The notes below the pieces were generated by a model. The model did no database searches. It worked only from the letters and a program-made list of their open reading frames with translations, and was not told where the DNA came from. Of a stretch of 64,000 bases of DNA, positions 25,179 through 40,600 are shown one piece after another. Made by a program: the position numbers and the translations under genes. The stretch comes from Stomorhina lunata (lineage: Eukaryota; Arthropoda; Insecta; Diptera; Rhiniidae), in contig OW121741.1 of NCBI GenBank assembly GCA_933228675.1, forward strand, positions 18,279,510 to 18,343,509, read 5' to 3'. Numbering within the stretch: position 1 is the first letter of the stretch; each line of letters begins with the position of its first letter.

Positions 25179-28100
25179 AAAATTTTTCATAAAAAAAATT
25201 TTTTTTTTTGTATCAAAAATCGAAATTTTTCACAAAAAAACTTTAAATGGCTGTAACTTTGTTATTATGCGTTTAAATGGAAATCTAACGAAATTTTGGG
25301 ATCACCAAAATTTTTCATAAAATTTTTTTTTTTTTTATCAAAAAATCGAAATTTTTCACAAAAAAAACTTTAAATGGCTGTAACTTTGTTATTATGCGTT
25401 TAAAAGGAAATCGAACGAAATTTTGGGGATCACCAAAATTTTTTCATAAAAAATTTTTTTTTTTATCAAAAATCGAAATTTTTTCACAAAAAAAACTTTA
25501 AAATGGCTGTAACTTTGTTATTATGCGTTTAAATGGAAATCTAACGAAATTTTGGGATCACCAAAATTTTTCATAAATTTTTTTTTTTTTTATCAAAAAA
25601 TCGAAATTTTTCACAAAAAAACTTTAAATGGCTGTAACTTTGTTATTATGCGTTTAAATGGAAATCTAACGAAATTTTGGGATCACCAAAATTTTTCATA
25701 AAATTTTTTTTTTTTTATCAAAAATCGAAATTTTTCACAAAAAAACTTTAAAGGGCTGTAACTTTGTTATTATGCGTTTAAATGGAAATCTAACGAAATT
25801 TTGGTATCACCAAAATTTTTCATAAAAATTTTTTTTTTTATCAAAAATCGAAATTTTTCACAAAAAAACTTTAAATGGCTGTAACTTTGTTATTATGCGT
25901 TTAAATGGAAATCTAACGAAATTTTGGGATCACCAAAATTTTTCATAAAATTTTTTTTTTTTTATCAAAAATCGAAATTTTTTCACAAAAAAACTTTAAA
26001 GGGCTGTAACTTTGTTATTATGCGTTTAAATGGAAATCTAACGAAATTTTGGGGATCACCAAAATTTTTCATAAAATTTTTTTTTTTTATCAAAAATCGA
26101 AATTTTTCACAAAAAAACTTTAAATGGCTGTAACTTTGTTATTATGCGTTTAAATGGAAATCTAACGAAATTTTGGGATCACCAAAATTTTTCATAAAAT
26201 TTTTTTTTTTTTTTTTTGTATCAAAAATCGAAATTTTTCACAAAAAAACTTTAAATAGCTGTAACTTAGTTATTATGCGTTTAAATGGAAATCTAACGAA
26301 ATTTTGGGATCACCAAAATTTTTTCATAAAATTTTTTTTTTTTTATCAAAAATCGAAATTTTTCACAAAAAAACTTTAAAGGGCTGTAACTTTGTTATTA
26401 TGCGTTTAAATGGAAATCTAACGAAATTTTGGGGATCACCAAAATTTTTCATAAATTTTTTTTTTTTTTATCAAAAATCGAAATTTTTCACAAAAAAACT
26501 TAAAATGGCTGTAACTTTGTTATTATGCGTTTAAATGGAAATCTAACGAAATTTTGGGATCACCAAATTTTTTCATAAAAAAAATATTTTTTTTTTCAAA
26601 AATTGAAATTTTTCACAAAAAAACTTAAAATGGCTGTAATTTTGTTATTATGCGTTTAAATGGAAATCTAACGAAATTTTGGGATCACCAAAATTTTTTC
26701 ATAAAAATTTTTTTTTTTTGTATCAAAAATCGAAATTTTTCACAAAAAAAACTTTAAATGGCTGTAACTTTGTTATTATGCGTTTAAATGGAAATCTAAC
26801 GAAATTTTGGGATCACCAAAATTTTTCATATAAAAATTTTTTTTTGTATCAAAAATCGAAATTTTTCACAAAAAAACTTTAAATGGCTGTAACTTTGTTA
26901 TTATGCGTTTAAATGGAAATCTAACGAAATTTTGGGATCACCAAATTTTTTTCATAAAAAAATATTTTTTTTTTCAAAAATCGAAATTTTTTCACAAAAA
27001 AAACTTAAAATGGCTGTAACTTTGTTATTATGCGTTTAAATGGAAATCTAACGAAATTTTGGAATCACAAAAATTTTTCATAAAAATTTTTTTTTTTGTA
27101 TCAAAAATCGAAATTTTTTCACAAAAAAACTTAAAATGGCTGTAACTTTGTTATTATGCGTTTAAATGGAAATCTAACGAAATTTTGGGATCACCAAAAT
27201 TTTTTATAAAACTTTTTTTTTAATCGAAATTCGAAATTTTTCACAAAAAAACTTAAAATGGCTGTAACTTTTGTTTGTGCGTTTAAATGGAAATCTAACG
27301 AAATTTTGGGATCACCAAAATTTTTCATAAAATTTTTTTTTTTTTATCAAAAATCGAAATTTTTCACAAAAAAAACTTTAAATGGCTGTAACTTTGTTAT
27401 TATGCGTTTTAAATGGAAATCTAACGAAATTTTGGGATCACCAAATTTTTTCATAAAAAAATATTTTTTTTTTTCAAAAATTGAAATTTTTCACAAAAAA
27501 ACTTAAAATGGCTGTAACTTTGTTATTATGCGTTTAAATGGAAATCTAACGAAATTTTGGGATCACCAAAAATTTTTCATAAAATTTTTTTTTTTTTATC
27601 AAAAATCGAAATTTTTCACAAAAAAACTTTAAATGGCTGTAACTTTGTTATTATGCGTTTAAATGGAAATCTAACGAAATTTTTGGGATCACCAAAATTT
27701 TTCATAAAATTTTTTTTTTTTTTTGTATCAAAAAATCAAATTTTTCACAAAAAAACTTTAAATAGCTGTAACTTTGTTATTATGCGTTTAAATGGAAATC
27801 TAACGAAATTTTGGGATCACCAAAATTTTTCATAAAAATATTTTTTTTTTTCAAAAATCGAAATTTTTCACAAAAAAACTTTAAATGGCTGTAACTTTGT
27901 TATTATGCGTTTAAAATGGAAATCTAACGAAATTTTTTCATAAAATTTTTTTTTTTTTTTTGTATCAAAAATCGAAATTTTTCACAAAAAAAACTTTAAA
28001 TAGCTGTAACTTTGTTATTATGCGTTTAAATGGAAATCTAACGAAATTTTGTGATCACCAAAATTTTTCATAAAAATATTTTTTTTTTTTTCAAAAATCG

Positions 28101-31100
28101 AAATTTTTCACAAAAAAAACTTTAAAGGCTGTAACTTTGTTATTATGCGTTTAAATGGAAATCTAACGAAATTTTTGGGATCACCAAAATTTTTCATAAA
28201 TTTTTTTTTTATCAAAAATTGAAAATTTTTCACAAAAAAAACTTTAAAGGCTGTAACTTTGTTATTATGCGTTTAAATGGAAATCTAACGAAATTTTGGG
28301 ATCACCAAAATTTTTCATAAATTTTTTTTTTTTATCAAAAATTGAAATTTTTCACAAAAAAACTTTAAATGGCTGTAACTTTGTTATTATGCGTTTAAAT
28401 GGAAATCTAACGAAATTTTGGGATCACCAAAATTTTTCATAAATTTTTTTTTTTTTATCAAAAATCGAAATTTTTCACAAAAAAACTTAAAATGGCTGTA
28501 ACTTTGTTATTATGCGTTTAAATGGAAATCTAACGAAATTTTGGGATCACCAAAATTTTTCATAAAATTTTTTTTTTTTTGTATCAAAAATCGAAATTTT
28601 TCACAAAAAAACTTTAAATAGCTGTAACTTTGTTATTATGCGTTTTAAATGGAAATCTAACGAAATTTTGGGATCACCAAAATTTTTCATAAATTTTTTT
28701 TTTTTATCAAAAATCGAAATTTTTCACAAAAAAACTTTAAATGGCTGTAACTTTGTTATTATGCGTTTAAATGGAAATCTAACGAAATTTTGGGATCACC
28801 AAAATTTTTCATAAAATTTTTTTTTTTTTTTTGTATCAAAAATCGAAATTTTTCACAAAAAAACTTTAAATAGCTGTAACTTTGTTATTATGCGTTTAAA
28901 TGGAAATCTAACGAAATTTTGGGATCACCAAAATTTTTCATAAATTTTTTTTTTTTTATCAAAAATTGAAATTTTTCACAAAAAAACTTTAAATGGCTGT
29001 AACTTTGTTATTATGCGTTTAAATGGAAATCTAACGAAATTTTGGGATCACGAAATTTTTTCATAAAAAAATATTTTTTTTTTCAAAAATTGAAATTTTT
29101 CACAAAAAAACTTAAAATGGCTGTAACTTTGTTATTATGCGTTTAAATGGAAATCTAACGAAATTTTGGAATCACCAAAATTTTTCATAAAAATATTTTT
29201 TTTTTCAAAAATCGAAATTTTTCACAAAAAAACTTTAAATGGCTGTAACTTTGTTATTATGCGTTTAAATGGAAATCTAACGAAATTTTGGGATCACCAA
29301 AATTTTTCATAAAAAAATTTTTTTTTTGTATCAAAAATCGAAATTTTTCACAAAAAAAACTTTAAATAGCTGTAACTTTGTTATTATGCGTTTAAATGGA
29401 AATCTAACGAAATTTTGTGATCACCAAAATTTTTCATAAAAATATTTTTTTTTTTTTCAAAAATCGAAATTTTTCACAAAAAAACTTTAAAGGCTGTAAC
29501 TTTGTTATTATGCGTTTAAATGGAAATCTAACGAAATTTTGGGATCACAAAAATTTTTCATAAAAATTTTTTTTTTGTATCAAAAATCGAAATTTTTCAC
29601 AAAAAAAACTTTAAATGGCTGTAACTTTGTTATTATGCGTTTAAATGGAAATCTAACGAAATTTTGGAATCACCAAAATTTTTCATATTTTTTTTTTTTT
29701 TTATCCAAAATCGAAATTTTTCACAAAAAAACTTAAAATGGCTGTAACTTTGTTATTATGCGTTTAAATGGAAATCTAACGAAATTTTGGGATCACCAAA
29801 ATTTTTCATAAAATTTTTTTTTTTTTTGTATCAAAAATCGAAATTTTTCACAAAAAAACTTTAAATAGCTGTAACTTTGTTATTATGCGTTTAAATGGAA
29901 ATCTAACGAAATTTTGGGATCACCAAAATTTTTCATAAATTTTTTTTTTTTTATCAAAAATCGAAATTTTTCACAAAAAAACTTTAAATGGCTGTAACTT
30001 TGTTATTATGCGTTTAAATGGAAATCTAACGAAATTTTGGGATCACCAAAATTTTTCATAAAATTTTTTTTTTTTTTTTGTATCAAAAATCGAAATTTTT
30101 CACAAAAAAACTTTAAATAGCTGTAACTTTGTTATTATGCGTTTAAATGGAAATCTAACGAAATTTTGGGATCACCAAAATTTTTCATAAAAATATTTTT
30201 TTTTTTCAAAAATCGAAATTTTTCACAAAAAAACTTTAAATGGCTGTAACTTTGTTATTATGCGTTTAAATGGAAATCTAACGAAATTTTGGGATCACCA
30301 AAATTTTTCATAAATTTTTTTTTTTTTATCAAAAATTGAAATTTTTCACAAAAAAACTTTAAATGGCTGTAACTTTGTTATTATGCGTTTAAATGGAAAT
30401 CTAACGAAATTTTGGGATCACCAAAATTTTTTCATAAAAAAATATTTTTTTTTTCAAAAATTGAAATTTTTCACAAAAAAACTTAAAATGGCTGTAACTT
30501 TGTTATTATGCGTTTAAATGGAAATCTAACGAAATTTTGGAATCACCAAAATTTTTCATAAAATTTTTTTTTTTTTGTATCAAAAATCGAAATTTTTCAC
30601 AAAAAAACTTTAAATAGCTGTAACTTTGTTATTATGCGTTTAAATGGAAATCTAACGAAATTTTGGGATCACCAAAATTTTTCATAAAATTTTTTTTTTT
30701 TTTTGTATCAAAAATCGAAATTTTTCACAAAAAAACTTTAAATAGCTGTAACTTTGTTATTATGCGTTTAAATGGAAATCTAACGAAATTTTTGGGATCA
30801 CCAAAATTTTTCATAAAAATATTTTTTTTTTTTCAAAAATCGAAATTTTTCACAAAAAAACTTTAAATGGCTGTAACTTTGTTATTATGCGTTTAAATGG
30901 AAATCTAACGAAATTTTGGGATCACCAAAATTTTTCATAAATTTTTTTTTTTTTATCAAAAATTGAAATTTTTCACAAAAAAACTTTAAATGGCTGTAAC
31001 TTTGTTATTATGCGTTTAAATGGAAATCTAACGAAATTTTGGGATCACCAAATTTTTTCATAAAAAAATATTTTTTTTTTCAAAAATTGAAATTTTTCAC

Positions 31101-32804
31101 AAAAAAACTTAAAATGGCTGTAACTTTGTTATTATGCGTTTAAATGGAAATCTAACGAAATTTTGGAATCACCAAAATTTTTCATAAAAATATTTTTTTT
31201 TTTCAAAAATCGAAATTTTTCACAAAAAAACTTTAAATGGCTGTAACTTTGTTATTATGCGTTTAAATGGAAATCTAACGAAATTTTGGGATCACCAAAA
31301 TTTTTCATAAAAATTTTTTTTTTTTGTATCAAAAATCGAAATTTTTCACAAAAAAACTTTAAATGGCTGTAACTTTGTTATTATGCGTTTAAATGGAAAT
31401 CTAACGAAATTTTGGGATCACCAAATTTTTTCATAAAAAAATTTTTTTTTTTTCAAAAATCGAAATTTTTCACAAAAAAACTTAAAATGGCTGTAACTTT
31501 GTTATTATGCGTTTAAATGGAAATCTAACGAAATTTTGGGATCACCAAAATTTTTCATAAAAAAATTTTTTTTTTTTCAAAAATCGAAATTTTTCACAAA
31601 AAAACTTTAAAGGCTGTAACTTTGTTATTATGCGTTTAAATGGAAATCTAACGAAATTTTGGGATCACAAAAATTTTTCATAAAAATTTTTTTTTTGTAT
31701 CAAAAATCGAAATTTTTCACAAAAAAACTTTAAATGGCTGTAACTTTGTTATTATGCGTTTAAATGGAAATCTAACGAAATTTTGGAATCACCAAAATTT
31801 TTCATATTTTTTTTTTTTTTTTATCCAAAATCGAAATTTTTCACAAAAAAACTTTAAATGGCTGTAACTTTGTTATTATGCGTTTAAATGGAAATCTAAC
31901 GAAATTTTGGGATCACCAAAATTTTTCATAAAATTTTTTTTTTTGTATCAAAAATCGAAATTTTTCACAAAAAAATTTTAAATGGCTGTAAATTTGTTAT
32001 TATGCGTTTAAATGGAAATCTAACGAAATTTTGGAATCACCAAAATTATTCATAATTTTTTTTTTTTTTTGTATAAAAAATCGAAATTTTTCACAAAAAA
32101 ACTTTAAATGGCTGTAACTTTGTTATTATGCGTTTAAATGGAAATCTAACGAAATTTTGGGATCACCAAAATTTTTCATAAAATTTTTTTTTTTGTATCA
32201 AAAATCGAAATTTTTCACAAAAAAATTTTAAATGGCTGTAACTTTGTTATTATGCGTTTAAATGGAAATCTAACGATATTTTGGGATCACCAAATTTTTT
32301 CATAAAATTTTTTTTTTTGTATCAAAAATCGAAATTTTTCACAAAAAAACTTTAAATGGCTGTAACTTTGTTATTATGCGTTTAAATGGAAATCTAACGG
32401 AATCACCAAAATTTTTCATAATTTTTTTTTATCAAAAATCGAAATTTTTCACAAAAAAAACTTTAAATGGCTGTAACTTTGTTATTATGCGTTTAAATGG
32501 AAATCTAACGATATTTTGGGATCACCAAATTCTTTCATAAAAAAATATTTTTTTTTTTTTTTCAAAAATCGAAATTTTTCACAAAAAAACTTTAAATGGC
32601 TGTAACTTTGTTATTATGCGTTTAAATGGAAATCTAACGAAATTTTGGGATCACAAAAATTTTTCATAAATTTTTTTTTTTTGTATCAAAAATCGAAATT
32701 TTTCACAAAAAAACTTTAAATGGCTGTAACTTTGTTATTATGCGTTTAAATGGAAATCTAACGAAATTTTGGAATCACCAAAATTTTTCATAATTTTTTT
32801 TTTT
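25179..32804 (+). repeat. AT-rich satellite, 119-130-bp monomers, left block
   Basis: Each monomer has a well-kept core with GGCTGTAACTTTGTTATTAT, GCGTTTAAATGGAAATCTAA and CGAAATTTTGGGATCACC. It is followed by TTTTTCATAAA, a T-tract of variable length (about 8-18), then ATCAAAAATCGAAATTTTTC and an A-tract. Length differences come mostly from these tracts. About 60 monomers lie here, all in one orientation. Open frames rich in Phe/Lys are artefacts. Confidence 0.98.
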
Positions 32805-34638
32805 TATACCCACCATCAAAAAGAATGGGGGGTATATTGAGATTGTCATTCCGTTTGTAATTTCCTTAATATTGGCCCAAAAATCAAAAACGATATATAT
32901 TCTGAATCCTTATGAAATTCTAAGACGATTGAGCGATGTCCGTCTGTCTGTCCGTCTGTCTGTCCGTCTGTCTGTCTGTCTGTCTGTTGAAATCACGATA
33001 ACGCTTAAACGAAAGGAGCTAGCTCAATGAAACTTAGTACAAACATTCTTCATCACTGAGAAAATTTTGGTATTGAAATTGGGCAAAATCGGTTAACATT
33101 TGACCATAGCTCCCGTATAACCTCGCCTATGCTAATCGCTTATTTGCTAATAAATGACAAATTATAACAGCTATGATGACAAAATTTGGTATCTAGAAGT
33201 TTTATATAAGCACTAGGCAGCATTTAAAATTTCATTGAAATCGGTTCACATTTAACCATAGCTCCCATATAAAAAACATACGGAAACAGCCTAAATTCCA
33301 CCTGAAATTCACTTAAATGCCAATAAATGCTAAAATGTAATAGCTTTGGTCACCAAATTTAGCACAAATAAGTCTTATGTAAATACCAGCCAGTGTGCAA
33401 AATTTTGTCACAATCGGTCACCATTTGACCATAGCTCCCATATAAAAAACTTACGGAAACACAAAAATACAAAAAGAAAAGGGGGTTAATGTCCGTCTGT
33501 CCGCTAGATAAAAGCGCGATAGCGCCTTAACTGAAAGGGCTACAGCAACAAAATTTTACAAAAGGAAGTCTTATGTGAATGCCAGCCGGTGTGCAAAATT
33601 TTGTTAGAATCGGTCACCGTTTGACCATAGCTCCCATATAAAAAACTTACAGAAACACAAAAATCAAAAAGAAAAGGAGATTTATGTCCGTCTGTCCGTC
33701 AGATAAAATCGCGACAGCTCCTTAACTACAAAAGCTAGAGCGACAAAATTTTACAAAAGTATTTTTGATATGTAACAAAAGTTGTGTACTGAAAATGGGC
33801 GAAATCGGTTCACATTTAGTTAGAGCTCCCATATAACCCCGCCCCGGGAAACACATGAATGCTGATAAATTGAGTACAATTGTAATAGCTATGACGACTA
33901 AATTTAGAATAGAGAACTTTTATGCAACTATTAGTCAGTATATTAAATTTTATAGGAATCGGTCCATATTTGACTATAGCTTTCATATAAAAAACACTCC
34001 CGGAAACCAAAAAATATTTAGCAAGGACCAGTTAAAAGCTATTAAATTAGAAACTATGACAGCTATTACCACTAAATTTTGCAAAAATAAGCTTTATATA
34101 AATACCAGCCAGTGTGCGAAATTTTGTTGCAATCGGTCAACATTTGGCTATAATTCTTATATATATATTACATCCCCTTTTTTATATCTACAATCAAAAA
34201 GATTCTGAGGTACAAGCAGCATATCAAGATTTGTATATGGTAGATGCATTAGGACCTCCTAACAAAATATATGGACCACTCGTATTACTATCAACTACTT
34301 TATCCTAACTAAATATTAAGCTAAAGGAAAAGTATTTAACAACTTATTAATGTAAAACCATACCCGGTTACGATAGTGAATTCTGTTCAAAGTAAATTAA
34401 TACTAGCGAAACCACTTACATACTTTTGAATGTTGAACTATAAAGCTACTGCAACCGAAGTAATTCCAAATATTTTACTAACAATACCAACTAGCGTAAC
34501 AACTTTTTTCCAATTTGGTCCACGTTTTGAATTTGCTGCACCTTCGTAGATATATGACATATGTTTCTAAATTTAACACAACTTGATGGTGGGTATATAA
34601 GATTCGGCACAGCCGAATATAACACTCTTACTTGTTTT
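32805..34638 (+). mobile_element. DINE-1/Helentron-like non-autonomous element inserted in the satellite
   Basis: The element starts TATACCCACCATCAA (32805-32819). An exact inverted copy, TTGATGGTGGGTATA, lies near the right end (34583-34597). It is followed by a 7-bp-stem hairpin (ATTCGGC-ACA-GCCGAAT, 34602-34618) and the tail CACTCTTACTTGTTTT. A CCGT/CTGT microsatellite occupies 32938-32995. The middle holds about seven diverged units containing AATCGGT, then CATAGCTCCCATATAA. This plan matches the fly DINE-1/Helentron-associated elements. No helicase is encoded, so the element is non-autonomous. Satellite monomer sequence resumes directly at ATCAAAAATCG. Confidence 0.85.
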
Positions 34639-37600
34639 ATCAAAAATCGAAATTTTTCACAAAAAAACTTTAAATGGCTGTAACTTTGTTATTATGCGTT
34701 TAAATGGAAATCTAACGAAATTTTGGAATCACCAAAATTTTTCATAATTTTTTTTTTTTTTTTATCAAAAATCGAAATTTTTCACAAAAAAACTTTAAAT
34801 GGCTGTAACTTTGTTATAATGCGTTTAAATGGAAATCTAACGAAATTTTGGAATCACCAAAATAATTCATATTTTTTTTTTTATTAAAAATCAAAATTTT
34901 TCACAAAAAAACTTTAAATGGCTGTAACTTTGTTATTATACGTTTAAATGGAAATCTAACGAAATTTTGGAATCACCAAAATAATTCATATTTTTTTTTT
35001 TTTATCAAAAATCAAAATTTTTCACAAAAAAACTTTAAATGGCTGTAACTTTGTTATTATGCGTTTAAATGGAAATCTAACGAAATTTTGGGATCACCAA
35101 AATTTTTCATAAAAAAATTTTTTTTTTGTATCAAAAATCGAAATTTTTCACAAAAAAACTTTAAATGGCTGCAACTTTGTTATTATGCGTTTAAATGGAA
35201 ATCTAACGAAATTTTGGAATCACCAAAATTATTCATAATTTTTTTTTTTTATCAAAAATCGAAATTTTTCACAAAAAAACTTTAAATGGCTGTAACTTTG
35301 TTATTATGCGTTTAAATGGAAATCTAACGAAATTTTGGGATCACCAAATTTTTTCATAAATTTTTTTTTTTTGTATCAAAAATCGAAAATTTTCACAAAA
35401 AAAACTTTAAATGGCTGTAACTTTGTTATTATGCGTTTAAATGGAAATCTAACGAAATTTTGGGATCACATCAATTTTTCATAAAAAAATATTTTTTTTT
35501 TCAAAAATCTAAATTTTTCACAAAAAAACTTTAAATGGCTGTAACTTTGTTATTATGCGTTTAAATGGAAATCTAACGAAATTTTGGGATCACAAAAATT
35601 TTTCATAAAATTTTTTTTTTGTATCAAAAATCGAAATTTTTCACAAAAAAACTTTAAATGGCTGTAACTTTGTTATTATGCGTTTAAATGGAAATCTAAC
35701 GAAATTTTGGAATCACCAAAATTTTTTTTTTTGTATCAAAAATCGAAATTTTTCACAAAAAAACTTTAAATGGCTGTAACTTTGTTATTATGCGTTTAAA
35801 TGGAAATCTAACGAAATTTTGGGATCACAAAAATTTTACATAAAATTTTTTTTTTGTATCAAAAATCGAAATTTTTCACAAAAAAACTTGAAATGGCTGT
35901 AACTTTGTTATTATGCGTTTAAATGGAAATCTAACGAAATTTTGGGATCACAAAAATTTTTCATAAAATTTTTTTTTTTTTGTATCAAAAATCGAAATTT
36001 TTCACAAAAAAACTTTAAATGGCTGTAACTTTGTTATTATGCGTTTAAATGGAAATCTAACGAAATTTTGGGATCACCAAATTTTTTCATAAAAATTTTT
36101 TTTTTTTGGATCAAAAATCGAAATTTTTCACAAAAAAACTTTAAATGGCTGTAACTTTGTTATTATGCGTTTAAATGGAAATCTAACGAAATTTTGAGAT
36201 CACCAAATTTTTTCATAAAAAAATATTTTTTTTTTCAAAAATCTAAATTTTTCACAAAAAAACTTTAAATGGCTGTAATTTTGTTATTATGCGTTTAAAT
36301 GGAAATCTAACGAAATTTTGGGATCACCAAATTTTTTCATAAAAAAATATTTTTTTTTTCAAAAATCTAAATTTTTCACAAAAAAACTTTAAATGGCTGT
36401 AACTTTGTTATTATGCGTTTAAATGGAAATCTAACGAAATTTTGGGATCACAAAAATTTTTCATAAAAATTTTTTTTTGTATCAAAAATCGAAATTTTTC
36501 ACAAAAAAACTTTAAATGGCTGTAACTTTGTTATTATGCGTTTAAATGGAAATCTAACGAAATTTTGGGATCACCAAAATTTTTCATAAAATTTTTTTTT
36601 TATCGAAAATCGAAATTTATTACAAAAAAACTTTAAATGGCTGTAACTTTGTTATTATGCGTTTAAATGGAAATCTAACGATATTTTGGGATCACCAAAT
36701 TTTTTCATAAAAAAATATTTTTTTTTTTTCAAAAATCGAAATTTTTCACAAAAAAAAAACTTTAAATGGCTGTAACTTTGTTATTATGCGTTTAAATGGA
36801 AATCTAACGAAATTTTGGGATCACAAAAATTTTTCATAAAAATTTTTTTTTTTTTTGTATCAAAAATCGAAATTTTTCACAAAAAAACTTGAAATGGCTG
36901 TAACTTTGTTATTATGCGTTTAAATGGAAATCTAACGAAATTTTGGGATCACAAAAATTTTTCATAAAATTTTTTTTTTTTTTGTATCAAAAATCGAAAT
37001 TTTTCACAAAAAAACTTTAAATGGCTGTAACTTTGTTATTATGCGTTTAAATGGAAATCTAACGAAATTTTGGGATCACCAAATTTTTTCATAAATTTTT
37101 TTTTTTTGTATCAAAAATCGAAATTTTTCACAAAAAAACTTGAAATGGCTGTAACTTTGTTATTATGCGTTTAAATGGAAATCTAACGAAATTTTGGGAT
37201 CACCAAATTTTTTCATAAAAAAATATTTTTTTTTTCAAAAATCTAAATTTTTCACAAAAAAACTTTAAATGGCTGTAATTTTGTTATTATGCGTTTAAAT
37301 GGAAATCTAACGAAATTTTGGGATCACCAAATCTTTTCATAAAAAAATATTTTTTTTTTCAAAAATCTAAATTTTTCACAAAAAAACTTAAAATGGCTGT
37401 AACTTTGTTATTATGCGTTTAAATGGAAATCTAACGATATTTTGGGATCACCAAATTTTTTCATAAAAAAATATTTTTTTTTTTTCAAAAATCGAAATTT
37501 TTCACAAAAAAAAACTTTAAATGGCTGTAACTTTGTTATTATGCGTTTAAATGGAAATCTAACGAAATTTTGGGATCACAAAAATTTTTCATAAAAATTT

Positions 37601-40600
37601 TTTTTTGTATCAAAAATCGAAATTTTTCACAAAAAAACTTTAAATGGCTGTAACTTTGTTATTATGCGTTTAAATGGAAATCTAACGAAATTTTGGGATC
37701 ACCAAAATTTTTCATAAAATTTTTTTTTTATCGAAAATCGAAATTTATTACAAAAAAACTTTAAATGGCTGTAACTTTGTTATTATGCGTTTAAATGGAA
37801 ATCTAACGAAATTTTGGGATCACAAAAATTTTTCATAAAAATTTATTTTTTTTGTATCAAAAATCGAAATTTTTCACAAAAAAACTTTAAATGGCTGTAA
37901 CTTTGTTATTATGCGTTTAAATGGAAATCTAACGAAATTTTGGGATCACCAAATTTTTTCATAAAAAAATATTTTTTTTTTTCAAAAATCTAAATTTTTC
38001 ACAAAAAAACTTAAAATGGCTGTAACTTTGTTATTATGCGTTTAAATGGAAATCTAACGATATTTTGGGATCACCAAATTTTTTCATAAAAAAATATTTT
38101 TTTTTTTTCAAAAATCGAAATTTTTCACAAAAAAAAACTTTAAATGGCTGTAACTTTGTTATTATGCGTTTAAATGGAAATCTAACGAAATTTTGGGATC
38201 ACCAAATTTTTTCATAAATTTTTTTTTTTTGTATCAAAAATCGAAATTTTTCACAAAAAAACTTGAAATGGCTGTAACTTTGTTATTATGCGTTTAAATG
38301 GAAATCTAACGAAATTTTGGGATCACCAAATTTTTTCATAAAAAAATATTTTTTTTTTCAAAAATCTAAATTTTTCACAAAAAAACTTTAAATGGCTGTA
38401 ATTTTGTTATTATGCGTTTAAATGGAAATCTAACGAAATTTTGGGATCACCAAATTTTTTCATAAAAAAATATTTTTTTTTTTCAAAAATCTAAATTTTT
38501 CACAAAAAAACTTAAAATGGCTGTAACTTTGTTATTATGCGTTTAAATGGAAATCTAACGAAATTTTGGGATCACCAAATTTTTTCATAAAAAAATATTT
38601 TTTTTTTTCAAAAATCTAAATTTTTCACAAAAAAACTTAAAATGGCTGTAACTTTGTTATTATGCGTTTAAATGGAAATCTAACGATATTTTGGGATCAC
38701 CAAATTTTTTCATAAAAAAATATTTTTTTTTTTTCAAAAATCGAAATTTTTCACAAAAAAAAAACTTTAAATGGCTGTAACTTTGTTATTATGCGTTTAA
38801 ATGGAAATCTAACGAAATTTTGGGATCACAAAAATTTTTCATAAATTTTTTTTTTTTTGTATCAAAAATCGAAAATTTTCACAAAAAAAACTTTAAATGG
38901 CTGTAACTTTGTTATTATGCGTTTAAATGGAAATCTAACGAAATTTTGGGATCACCAAATTTTTTCATAAATTTTTTTTTTTTGTATCAAAAATCGAAAT
39001 TTTTCACAAAAAAACTTAAAATGGCTGTAACTTTGTTATTATGCGTTTAAATGGAAATCTAACGATATTTTGGGATCACCAAATTTTTTCATAAAAAATT
39101 TTTTTTTTGTATCAAAAATCGAAATTTTTCACAAAAAAACTTAAAATGGCTGTAACTTTGTTATTATGCGTTTAAATGGAAATCTAACGATATTTTGGGA
39201 TCACCAAATTTTTTCATAAAAAAATATTTTTTTTTTCAAAAATCGAAATTTTTCACAAAAAAAAACTTTAAATGGCTGTAACTTTGTTATTATGCGTTTA
39301 AATGGAAATCTAACGAAATTTTGGGATCACCAAATTTTTTCATAAAAATTTTTTTTTTTTGGATCAAAAATCGAAATTTTTCACAAAAAAACTTTAAATG
39401 GCTGTAACTTTGTTATTATGCGTTTAAATGGAAATCTAACGAAATTTTGGGATCACAAAAATTTTTCATAAAATTTTTTTTTGTATCAAACATCGAAATT
39501 TTTCACAAAAAAACTTTAAATGGCTGTAACTTTGTTATTATGCGTTTAAATGGAAATCTAACGAAATTTTGGGATCACAAAAATTTTTCATAAAATTTTT
39601 TTTTTGTATCAAAAATCAAAATTTTTCACAAAAAAACTTTAAATGGCTGTAACTTTGTTATTATGCGTTTAAATGGAAATCTAACGAAATTTTGGGATCA
39701 CAAAAATTTTTCATAAAATTTTTTTTTGTATCAAACATCGAAATTTTTCACAAAAAAACTTTAAATGGCTGTAACTTTGTTATTATGCGTTTAAATGGAA
39801 ATCTAACGAAATTTTGGGATCACAAAAATTTTTCATAAAATTTTTTTTTTGTATCAAAAATCAAAATTTTTCACAAAAAAACTTTAAATGGCTGTAACTT
39901 TGTTATTATGCGTTTAAATGGAAATCTAACGAAATTTTGGGATCACCAAAATTTTTCATAAAAATTTTTTTTTTTGTATCAAAAATCGAAATTTTTCACA
40001 AAAAAACTTTAAATGGCTGTAACTTTGTTATTATGCGTTTAAATGGAAATCTAACGAAATTTTGGGATCACCAAAATTTTTCATAAAAATTTTTTTTTTT
40101 TTTGTATCAAAAATCGAAATTTTTCACAAAAAAACTTTAAATGGCTGTAACTTTGTTATTATGCGTTTAAATGGAAATCTAACGAAATTTTGGGATCACC
40201 AAATTTTTTCATAAATTTTTTTTTTTTGTATCAAAAATCGAAATTTTTCACAAAAAAAACTTTAAATGGCTGTAACTTTGTTATTATGCGTTTAAATGGA
40301 AATCTAACGATATTTTGGGATCACCAAATTTTTTCATAAATTTTTTTTTTTTGTATCAAAAATCGAAATTTTTCACAAAAAAACTTAAAATGGCTGTAAC
40401 TTTGTTATTATGCGTTTAAATGGAAATCTAACGATATTTTGGGATCACCAAATTTTTTCATAAAAAAATATTTTTTTTTTCAAAAATCGAAATTTTTCAC
40501 AAAAAAAAACTTTAAATGGCTGTAACTTTGTTATTATGCGTTTAAATGGAAATCTAACGAAATTTTGGGATCACCAAATTTTTTCATAAAAATTTTTTTT

